This document shows positions 1 through 4,761 of a stretch of 8,218 bases of DNA, one piece after another. The DNA lies in contig CACZIP010000077.1 of NCBI GenBank assembly GCA_902781245.1, forward strand, positions 1-8,218. The letters are read 5' to 3'. Source of the stretch: an uncultured Coriobacteriaceae bacterium (GTDB taxonomy: Bacteria; Actinomycetota; Coriobacteriia; Coriobacteriales; Eggerthellaceae). The translations under genes and the position numbers were made by a program. Numbering within the stretch: position 1 is the first letter of the stretch; the number at the start of each line of letters is the position of its first letter. The notes beneath the pieces were generated by a model, which was given only the letters and a program-made list of their open reading frames with translations, was not told where the DNA came from and did not search any database.

Positions 1-56
1 TTGTTTCGCACGCCGATTCGATCATCGTCCGCAGCAAATTCAACGCATTCGTCCAT
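1..56 (-). CDS. 5' end of an unidentified minus-strand gene (partial)
   Basis: Only the first 18 codons lie in the window; the gene continues past the left edge. The start is chosen because a GAGAGG Shine-Dalgarno sequence (64-69) sits 7 nt upstream of the ATG at 54-56. The peptide begins MDECVEFAADDDRIGVRN. An alternative ATG at 59-61, in another frame (MAWTNALNLL...), is also open to the edge but is only 2 nt from the same GAGAGG, which is too close for normal initiation. The protein is not recognisable from so few residues. In many bacteria the gene after rnhB is a YraN/UPF0102 endonuclease-like protein, and the charged, IG-containing start does not exclude that, but I do not assign it. 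Confidence 0.4.
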   Translation of the reverse strand, partial: MDECVEFAADDDRIGVRN

Positions 57-63
57 GCCATAT

Positions 64-69
64 CCTCTC
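64..69 (-). promoter_or_regulatory. Shine-Dalgarno sequence of the left-edge gene
   Basis: GAGAGG on the minus strand, 7 nt before the ATG at 54-56. It is the main evidence that a gene starts there, and it decides between the two overlapping ATG codons. Confidence 0.5.
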
Positions 70-94
70 GATTCTGCTTGTATTGCCGGAATCG

Positions 95-100
95 ATACTA
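95..100 (-). promoter_or_regulatory. possible -10 element for the left-edge gene
   Basis: TAGTAT on the minus strand would start a transcript about 30 nt upstream of the ATG at 54-56, leaving room for the GAGAGG site. No good -35 lies at 16-18 nt (the best there is GTTTCC or TTTCCT), so this is weak. Apart from this, the gap from 57 to 265 holds no open frame, tRNA-like fold or repeat that I can support. Confidence 0.22.
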
Positions 101-265
101 GGCACGCAATCCATTCAGGAAACCGTAGTGGAGTCTAGAAACCACCATTCTGCGAAGAGAATTAATTCACTTGAAGAGCAAGTTGTTTCCACGTCATGCC
201 CCATGCACGTCTAGTAAATGGTTTGAAATGTTCGCACGAGCTTCTCTGAAACTCAGCGGAAGTTT

Positions 266-1051
266 CTAAAACAGAGTCTCCTGCATGAATGACCTGCAGA
301 AAGACGAACGATGGATAGGCGACAATCCATGAGTGCGAATCGCCTCGATGTGTTGTGGAGAAGCGTATCCTTTATTCACGTCGAATTCGTATACCGGATA
401 GCGTTCTGAAAGTTCGATCATCAAACGATCACGTTCAGTTTTAGCCACTATCGAAGCTGCGGCAATTGAAGCGCAGCGAGCATCGCCTTTCACGACATTT
501 CTTTCACGCGGGTCTATATGAATTGGGTTCCCATCGATGAGGACAACAGAGACATTTGGAAGCACCGAATCGATATCTGCAAGAGCCAGGGTAAATGCCC
601 GACGCAATGACATGGTCATTCCATCCCGATCGATATCGTTAGGCGAAATGTACGCAACTGTCCAGGCAAGAGCCTGCTCTTTGACAACCTGAGCAATCTC
701 AAGTCTCTTTTCAGGGTTGATTTGTTTTGAGTCGTTGAGACCTCGTATATGCTCCGAATGCGAGAGAACCACTGCTCCAACTGCAAGGGGGCCAGCGACA
801 CTGCCTCGTCCCACTTCGTCAAGGCCCACGATGAGGTCCTCTGATTCTTCAGCGAAAGATTCCTCAAACACATAGAGCGATTCGAGTCGTTCACGCTCCT
901 TCCGCTCCCCATCGAGTCTTTTCCTTGCTTTGGCTAATGCAGACTTGACGCCTTTGCGCGTGTCAGCAGACAAAGCACGTTCGAGCGCTTGGTATTCCTG
1001 CTCGTCAGCTTTGTCGAGCATGGCTTTGATTTGAGGAATCGTCATGTTCAT
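266..1051 (-). CDS. rnhB: ribonuclease HII
   Basis: Cytoplasmic endonuclease that cuts the RNA strand of RNA-DNA hybrids and starts ribonucleotide excision repair by nicking 5' of single ribonucleotides in DNA. The 261-residue product has an N-terminal extension of about 70 residues (DTRKGV at 30-35, then a Lys/Arg/Glu-rich helix), as in Bacillus-type RNase HII, followed by the catalytic domain. Visible motifs are DEVGRG (78-83, acidic pair D78/E79), D173 in LIDGN, AAASIVAKTERD ending at D208, and GYASPQH with a C-terminal HRSSF. The four carboxylates of the metal site are therefore all present. The start at 1051 has no Shine-Dalgarno; a second in-frame ATG lies two codons in. The gene lies immediately downstream of the rplS terminator, so it probably needs its own promoter (see 1058-1063). 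Identification is secure; the exact start is less so. Confidence 0.96.
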   Translation of the reverse strand: MNMTIPQIKAMLDKADEQEYQALERALSADTRKGVKSALAKARKRLDGERKERERLESLYVFEESFAEESEDLIVGLDEVGRGSVAGPLAVGAVVLSHSEHIRGLNDSKQINPEKRLEIAQVVKEQALAWTVAYISPNDIDRDGMTMSLRRAFTLALADIDSVLPNVSVVLIDGNPIHIDPRERNVVKGDARCASIAAASIVAKTERDRLMIELSERYPVYEFDVNKGYASPQHIEAIRTHGLSPIHRSSFCRSFMQETLF

Positions 1052-1057
1052 GCAGGC

Positions 1058-1063
1058 ATCTTA
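1058..1063 (-). promoter_or_regulatory. possible -10 for a leaderless rnhB transcript
   Basis: TAAGAT on the minus strand fits the TANNNT form of a -10 hexamer. It lies 6 nt before the rnhB ATG, so the predicted start point falls on or next to the A of that ATG. No -35 match is seen at 17-18 nt (those positions are inside the terminator stem), and no Shine-Dalgarno is present. This is the arrangement seen at leaderless actinobacterial genes. It is an inference from spacing alone. Confidence 0.35.
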
Positions 1064-1065
1064 AC

Positions 1066-1093
1066 AAAAAAGCCCGCACGATGTGCGGGCTTT
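1066..1093 (-). terminator. intrinsic terminator of rplS
   Basis: Perfect GC-rich stem: GCCCGCAC and its complement GTGCGGGC, extended by three A-T pairs, around a 3-nt loop (1080-1082). On the minus strand the stem runs into a run of six T (1071-1066). It begins 20 bp after the rplS stop codon and ends 15 bp before the rnhB start, so it separates the two genes transcriptionally except for read-through. Confidence 0.93.
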
Positions 1094-1112
1094 ACTTGTT
1101 GCGAAATCGCGA

Positions 1113-1460
1113 TTAGCGGAAGGACTTTTCCTTGATTTTCGCAGCCTTGCCAACCTTCTTGCGCAGGTAGTACAGCTTTGCGCGACGAACGTCGCCACGA
1201 CGAACGACTTCAATCTTGTCAATCTTCGGAGAATGAACCGGGAAGGTGCGCTCTACGCCGACCGAGAAGCTGATCTTGCGGACGGTGAACGTTTCGCGGC
1301 TGGAGTGACCATGACGGCGGATGACGTCACCCTGGAACACCTGAATGCGCTCGCGGTTACCCTCGACGATGCGGTAATGGACCTTGACGTTGTCGCCAAC
1401 GTTGAACTCAGGAATGTCCTGCTTGAACTGCTGCTGCTCGATTGCGCGAATGATATCCAT
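1113..1460 (-). CDS. rplS: 50S ribosomal protein L19
   Basis: Structural protein of the large ribosomal subunit, located near the 30S-50S interface. The 115-residue product is of normal family length and matches L19 throughout: an N-terminal helix (IIRAIEQQQ), the central GDNVKVHYRIVEGNRERIQVFQGDVIRR segment with its RIQVF core, SFSVGVERTFPVHSP, and the basic C-terminal RRAKLYYLRKKVGKAAKIKEK. The start is supported by AAGGA 6 nt upstream. It has its own promoter (1526-1554) and a terminator just downstream, so it can be made as a single-gene transcript. In many bacteria rplS follows trmD; here the upstream neighbour is azlD. Confidence 0.98.
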   Translation of the reverse strand: MDIIRAIEQQQFKQDIPEFNVGDNVKVHYRIVEGNRERIQVFQGDVIRRHGHSSRETFTVRKISFSVGVERTFPVHSPKIDKIEVVRRGDVRRAKLYYLRKKVGKAAKIKEKSFR

Positions 1461-1466
1461 TTCTCT

Positions 1467-1471
1467 TCCTT
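1467..1471 (-). promoter_or_regulatory. rplS Shine-Dalgarno
   Basis: AAGGA on the minus strand, within a purine-rich GAAGGAAGAGAA tract, 6 nt before the rplS ATG. It contrasts with azlC and rnhB, which lack such a site. Confidence 0.75.
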
Positions 1472-1488
1472 CTATATGTTCGTGCCAA

Positions 1489-1501
1489 ACCGCGTAGCGG
1501 T
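1489..1501 (-). other. small hairpin in the rplS 5' leader
   Basis: ACCGC and GCGGT form a perfect 5-bp stem around a 3-nt loop in the roughly 60-nt leader predicted between the promoter and the rplS start. It lies about 17 nt upstream of the Shine-Dalgarno and does not cover it. It could be a protein-binding or stability element, but a short stem like this may also be chance. Confidence 0.25.
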
Positions 1502-1525
1502 ACTTGTCTCTAGACGCGATTTGTT

Positions 1526-1554
1526 AGTATATCCCCTGAACATCGGCTACGCAA
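1526..1554 (-). promoter_or_regulatory. sigma-70-type promoter of rplS
   Basis: On the minus strand TTGCGT (-35, 1549-1554) and TATACT (-10, 1526-1531) are separated by exactly 17 bp. The -10 matches five of six consensus bases. The predicted start near 1519 gives a leader of about 60 nt. The rest of the 169-bp azlD-rplS gap (1461-1629) holds no gene, and I see no convincing terminator after azlD, so some read-through from azlCD into rplS is possible. Confidence 0.72.
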
Positions 1555-1629
1555 GAAATAATGAAGCGAGACGCAAAATTCACAATCGATGCCAAAACTA
1601 GTGTCATTTTCAGTGCAACGCGAAGCGCT

Positions 1630-1968
1630 TTAGAAAACGATCATTGTGAGCAACGCATAAGCGACAACGCCTGCGACAGCGCTCCAGAGAAGCGATTTAG
1701 TCAATCGAGCTACAATGATGACGATTACCGAGGCAACGAGCGGTGCTCCCGCAGGCCATATACCTGCATCAAACATTCCAGGTGTGAGCAGGTCATTTGC
1801 AACAAGCGCAGCAAACGCGGCAGGTGGAATGTACCCGAGCGCCTCCTCAACGCGCTTGGGGAGCTCCTTCCCCTTCAATAGGAAAAGCGGCAAGACACGG
1901 CATGCAAGAATCGTCAATGCACATGTGACGAAGATGATCCAGAAATCTGTCCACGTTATTGGCTGCAT
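1630..1968 (-). CDS. azlD: AzlD family branched-chain amino acid export subunit
   Basis: Small membrane subunit that pairs with AzlC to form an amino acid exporter (the AzlCD/BrnFE type, which exports leucine, isoleucine, valine or their analogues). The 112-residue protein has about four hydrophobic segments (roughly 8-28, 46-62, 76-90 and 93-110). It carries the AzlD hallmark RVLPLFLL (24-31), with a short charged loop KELPKRVEEAL leading into YIPPAAFAAL (46-55). It starts 3 bp after the azlC stop, and its GAAAGGG ribosome site lies in the last codons of azlC, so the two are very probably co-translated in near one-to-one ratio. The actual substrate cannot be read from sequence. Confidence 0.9.
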   Translation of the reverse strand: MQPITWTDFWIIFVTCALTILACRVLPLFLLKGKELPKRVEEALGYIPPAAFAALVANDLLTPGMFDAGIWPAGAPLVASVIVIIVARLTKSLLWSAVAGVVAYALLTMIVF

Positions 1969-1971
1969 GCA

Positions 1972-2658
1972 TTACACCCTTTCCCGTATTCGAGAGAAGA
2001 CGAATGCGCAAAGAACTCCAAACAGGGCCCCGAAGAAGATTGCGGGTCCAGAAAGGCCGATGAGCTTGCAAACAAAAACGCCGACGATAGCCATGATGGC
2101 AGCTACGATATTTGCTCCTGCGAGTTTTTGCGTGACGAGGAGGCAGATGAAAATCGAAGTCATGGCAAATGAGGCTATCGCAAGTGGAATGCCAATTGCA
2201 TTCCCGATGAGCACTCCGATAACACACGAAATCGTCCAAGAGGATTGCGAGCAAAGGTTTACGAGCGTTGCACGCTGAACAGACCAGCCCCCTTGCTCGA
2301 ATTGCTTGATGTTCACACCGAAGCTCTCGTCGGTGACTGTAGCGGCAAACCAGAACGAAAGTCGCTTTGAGACTTTCTCGCACCAAGGAGCGAACGCCGT
2401 TGCGTAGAGCATCTGGCGCGTGTTCACGAACGAAACACTTGCGATAATCGAAGCAATAGGCGAGCCGGCAAGCCACATGTTCGGAATCATGAACTGTCCA
2501 GCTCCGGAATAGAATAGTGCGCACATCAGGAAAACCTGAAGGGCATTTAGCCCAATCGAGGCTGAAAGTATGCCGCAGGGAATGCCGATTGCGACATACC
2601 CGAGCATGATAGGTAATGCTGCCTTGAAAGCAGCCTGTATGTTGTCTGAACTGAACAC
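1972..2658 (-). CDS. azlC: AzlC family branched-chain amino acid exporter, large subunit
   Basis: Inner-membrane permease subunit working with AzlD. The 228-residue protein has multiple hydrophobic segments and the family landmarks: a P-x-x-x-GY-x-x-x-GI-x-x-G start (16-29), YSGAGQFM (50-57), VNTRQMLYA (78-86) and TDESF (109-113). It begins with GTG at 2656-2658. This is the only sensible start: an in-frame TAA four codons upstream closes the frame, and the next ATG (codon 18) would remove the conserved N-terminus. There is no Shine-Dalgarno. A perfect TATAAT ends 8 nt before the GTG, which suggests a leaderless mRNA. Members of this family in Corynebacterium (BrnF) also export methionine, which is relevant given mtnA next door. 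Confidence 0.93.
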   Translation of the reverse strand: MFSSDNIQAAFKAALPIMLGYVAIGIPCGILSASIGLNALQVFLMCALFYSGAGQFMIPNMWLAGSPIASIIASVSFVNTRQMLYATAFAPWCEKVSKRLSFWFAATVTDESFGVNIKQFEQGGWSVQRATLVNLCSQSSWTISCVIGVLIGNAIGIPLAIASFAMTSIFICLLVTQKLAGANIVAAIMAIVGVFVCKLIGLSGPAIFFGALFGVLCAFVFSRIRERV

Positions 2659-2666
2659 AAATGGCG

Positions 2667-2693
2667 ATTATACGTCAAAGCCTTGCGTCGCAA
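2667..2693 (-). promoter_or_regulatory. azlCD promoter (TATAAT close to the start codon)
   Basis: Perfect -10 TATAAT on the minus strand at 2667-2672, 8 nt before the azlC GTG. The nearest -35-like sequence is TTGCGA (2688-2693) at a short 15-bp spacing. The transcript would start at or within about 4 nt of the GTG, leaving no room for a ribosome site. The TAA inside TATAAT is also the in-frame stop that sets the limit of the azlC frame. Confidence 0.6.
2683..2693 (-). repeat. perfect 11-bp palindrome in the azlC promoter (possible operator)
   Basis: TTGCG-A-CGCAA on the minus strand, two 5-bp arms around one base, overlapping the presumed -35 region of the azlC promoter. Position and symmetry suit a repressor site. 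No regulator gene is in the window, so the partner is unknown. Confidence 0.35.
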
Positions 2694-2700
2694 TGTCGTG

Positions 2701-2719
2701 TAACAAAACCTTTTTGTTA
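2701..2719. repeat. 19-bp perfect inverted repeat between mtnA and azlC
   Basis: TAACAAAA and TTTTGTTA flank a 3-bp centre (2709-2711). It lies 6 bp after the mtnA stop codon and is centred about 50 bp upstream of the predicted azlC transcript start. It is a poor terminator candidate, because the stem is nearly all A-T and no T-run follows it on the minus strand. A binding site for a dimeric regulator of azlCD fits the position better. This is an inference. Confidence 0.4.
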
Positions 2720-2725
2720 TTTGAA

Positions 2726-3748
2726 TCACAGCGCGGCTGAGTCCAAGCTCGCTAAATCGGAAGGCGAGAAAACACCTGCTTCCGTGACGATGCCCGTGAT
2801 GTAGCGCGCAGGCGTTACATCGAATGCGGGGTTCCAAACATCAACTCCGTTGATTGGATGCTGTAACACCTCTTCAGGAGAACGCTGTTCGATGATTATT
2901 TGGGAACCATCTTCTAGGTTGAAGTCAATCGTCGAGCGTGGAGCGGCAACGTAAAACGGGATTCCATGCTCGTGAGCAAGAACGGCCAACCCATAGGTTC
3001 CGATTTTGTTTGCGGTATCTCCGTTTCTTGCAATGCGGTCAGCTCCGACAAGCACCGCATCAACAGTTCCTTGTGCCATGAGGCTTGCCGCCATGTCATC
3101 ACAGATGAGTGTGACAGGTACGCCTGCGCGCGCGAGCTCCCATGCCGTCAGGCGAGCACCCTGCCCCACCGGGCGCGTTTCGTCTGCAAATACTCGATTG
3201 ATTTTCCCCTGCTCTGCAGCACAGTAAACAATTCCAAGCGCAGTGCCGTAGAAATACGTTGCAAGGCTGCCCGCATTGCAATGGGTAAGAACGTTTGAGC
3301 CATCTCCAAGAAGTGCGGCTCCAAAATGGCCTATGGTGCGGTTCGTGGCTTCGTCCTCAGCCTCCATGCGCAAAACAAGATTGATTAGCTTATTTGGAAC
3401 GTCAGACCAATCGATGCCTTTGATTTCCTCGAGAGACCGATTGATTGCCCATCTAAGGTTGACCGCCGTTGGTCGCGCAGTTGCGATTTCCTCCGCAACA
3501 CGTTCAAGATCGCTTTGAACTCCGTTGTTTGACGCGAAGAGTGCAAGAGCCGCTGCGCCCCCAATTCCAATTGCAGGCGCACCGCGAACGGCAAGTGTCT
3601 GTATGGCATAGACGACTTGTTTCCAGTCGGCAGTTGTTTCAATGACAAGCTCATCAGGAAGCTTGCGTTGATCAATGTAGGAAAGCGCCACCCTTCCCTC
3701 TTCTGTCATGAATTCGAGCGAATGCGGTATCCGATTTATATCGAGCAT
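2726..3748 (-). CDS. mtnA: S-methyl-5-thioribose-1-phosphate isomerase
   Basis: Cytoplasmic enzyme of methionine salvage that isomerises 5-methylthioribose-1-phosphate (from methylthioadenosine) to the ribulose form. Numbering from the ATG at 3746-3748 gives 340 residues, close to the 353 of Bacillus MtnA. Visible motifs are AVRGAPAIG (around 53-61), THCNAGSLAT with catalytic C157, ADETRP (188-193), GADRI with catalytic D237, NKIGTY (247-252) and the C-terminal FDVTPARYITGIVTE. The 80-residue spacing of C157 and D237 equals that of the Bacillus catalytic pair (C160/D240). The start is uncertain: an in-frame ATG at 3773-3775 adds nine residues, and a still longer reading would run into cysK. 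Neither of the two likely starts has a good ribosome site. No kinase or later salvage genes are in the window. It could be the isomerase of a methylthioribose shunt instead of full salvage. Confidence 0.93.
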   Translation of the reverse strand: MLDINRIPHSLEFMTEEGRVALSYIDQRKLPDELVIETTADWKQVVYAIQTLAVRGAPAIGIGGAAALALFASNNGVQSDLERVAEEIATARPTAVNLRWAINRSLEEIKGIDWSDVPNKLINLVLRMEAEDEATNRTIGHFGAALLGDGSNVLTHCNAGSLATYFYGTALGIVYCAAEQGKINRVFADETRPVGQGARLTAWELARAGVPVTLICDDMAASLMAQGTVDAVLVGADRIARNGDTANKIGTYGLAVLAHEHGIPFYVAAPRSTIDFNLEDGSQIIIEQRSPEEVLQHPINGVDVWNPAFDVTPARYITGIVTEAGVFSPSDLASLDSAAL

Positions 3749-3789
3749 GTTTCTAGCGCTTCTTTCATATAGCATCGTATCGAGTTGTT

Positions 3790-3795
3790 TAGAAT
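3790..3795 (+). promoter_or_regulatory. possible -10 of the cysK-mnmA promoter
   Basis: TAGAAT on the plus strand would give a transcript starting near 3802 and a leader of about 27 nt that includes the cysK ribosome site. The bases at -35 (ATATAG at 17-bp spacing) do not resemble TTGACA, so an activator may be needed or the call may be wrong. The whole divergent mtnA-cysK gap (3749-3828) is only 80 bp. Confidence 0.35.
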
Positions 3796-3814
3796 GGTAG
3801 CGTAATCGAACACT

Positions 3815-3820
3815 GAGGAG
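3815..3820 (+). promoter_or_regulatory. cysK Shine-Dalgarno
   Basis: GAGGAG 8 nt before the ATG at 3829. It fixes the cysK start and is one of the strongest ribosome sites in the window. Confidence 0.85.
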
Positions 3821-3828
3821 CAAAGAGC

Positions 3829-4761
3829 ATGAGCATCCACAAAAGCATAGCCGAACTGATTGGACAAACACCGCTTCTCGAACTCGTTAACTACGAACGT
3901 GAGCACTCGCTCGAAGCTACGCTTGTTGCCAAAGTCGAAATGGTGAACCCTGCAGGCTCAATCAAAGATCGTGTTGCGCTCGCGATGATCCAAGATGCCG
4001 AAGAGAGGGGTCTGATAGACGATCAAACGGTTTTCATCGAGCCGACGTCGGGCAACACCGGCATAGGGCTTGCGGCTCTAGCAGCTGCGCGAGGCAACAG
4101 GATGATCATCACAATGCCTGAAACGATGTCGGTGGAACGCCGCAATCTCATGAAGGCGTATGGAGCAGAGGTCGTGCTGACAGACGGCTCAAAGGGAATG
4201 ACGGGCGCAATAGAGAAAGCGGATGAACTTGCGAGATCTATCGACAATTCGATTATTCCCGGTCAATTCACGAACCCCGCAAATCCAGCCGCTCATGAAG
4301 CGACTACCGGTCCAGAGATTTGGGAAGCTACAAACGGCACCGTCGATATCTTCGTTGCTGGAGTAGGCACAGGCGGCACCTTGACAGGCGCTGGGCGTTA
4401 TCTTAAATCCAAGAATCCCGACATCCAGGTTGTTGCAGTCGAGCCTCAAGGCTCCCCCGTTTTATCGCAGGGTCATGCCGGCTCTCATGGATTGCAAGGC
4501 ATCGGGGCTGGCTTCGTTCCTGCCACACTTGATACGACGGTTTACGATGAAGTTATCACGATCGAAAATGAGGAAGCCTATGAAGCGGGTCGAGAGCTTG
4601 CTTCCAAGGAAGGTTTGCTCGTTGGCATCTCATCTGGCGCTGCCGTTGCAGCTGCACGAAAGATTGCCGAGCGGTCGGAGAATGCTGGAAAATTGATCGT
4701 TGTCATCCTCCCCGACTCGGGCGAGCGCTACCTTTCGACAGAAATGTTCAATTTCTTATGA
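3829..4761 (+). CDS. cysK: cysteine synthase (O-acetylserine sulfhydrylase)
   Basis: PLP-dependent cytoplasmic enzyme that makes cysteine from O-acetylserine and sulfide. The 310-residue product has the usual length and all landmarks of the family: IGQTPLLEL (11-19), NPAGSIKDR with the PLP-binding K46, the TSGNTG substrate loop (73-78), the GTGGT phosphate-binding loop (180-184), GISSGAA (266-272) and the C-terminal PDSGERYLST (295-304). The N-terminus begins right before SIAELIGQTP, as in other CysK proteins, and GAGGAG supports this start. It is the first gene of a two-gene unit with mnmA, which it overlaps by four bases. The family also includes cystathionine beta-synthase-like enzymes, but length and motifs favour CysK. 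No serine acetyltransferase gene is in the window. Confidence 0.95.
   Translation: MSIHKSIAELIGQTPLLELVNYEREHSLEATLVAKVEMVNPAGSIKDRVALAMIQDAEERGLIDDQTVFIEPTSGNTGIGLAALAAARGNRMIITMPETMSVERRNLMKAYGAEVVLTDGSKGMTGAIEKADELARSIDNSIIPGQFTNPANPAAHEATTGPEIWEATNGTVDIFVAGVGTGGTLTGAGRYLKSKNPDIQVVAVEPQGSPVLSQGHAGSHGLQGIGAGFVPATLDTTVYDEVITIENEEAYEAGRELASKEGLLVGISSGAAVAAARKIAERSENAGKLIVVILPDSGERYLSTEMFNFL

Noticed and set aside
171..186. ACTTG-AAGAG-CAAGT hairpin in the left intergenic gap as a small RNA or regulatory element
   Set aside because: A 5-bp arm without supporting promoter or terminator; expected by chance in this length.
248..266. Inverted repeat GAAACT/AGTTTC around the rnhB stop codon as a terminator
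   Set aside because: The stem is only 6 bp and A-T rich with a 7-nt loop, and no T-run follows on the minus strand.
1048..1059. Three-codon upstream frame ATG CCT GCA TGA overlapping the rnhB start
   Set aside because: It has no ribosome site of its own and would be absent from a transcript starting at the rnhB ATG; most likely chance.
1083..1601. 172-codon plus-strand open frame antisense to rplS
   Set aside because: It lies opposite the secure rplS gene and continues through its promoter and leader. It has no ribosome site and no recognisable motif, and is a by-product of rplS codon bias.
1618..1633. Small AAGCGC-TTC-GCGTT hairpin just after azlD as a terminator
   Set aside because: A short stem including a G-U pair, with no following T-run.
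1847..2524. 225-codon minus-strand frame overlapping azlC and azlD
   Set aside because: It is out of frame with the clearly conserved azlC and azlD proteins, with Cys/Arg/His-rich nonsense composition.
3749..3871. Longer mtnA reading starting at 3871
   Set aside because: It would run 43 bp into cysK and cover the cysK ribosome site, and the added residues are Cys/Leu-rich with no match to the MtnA N-terminus.
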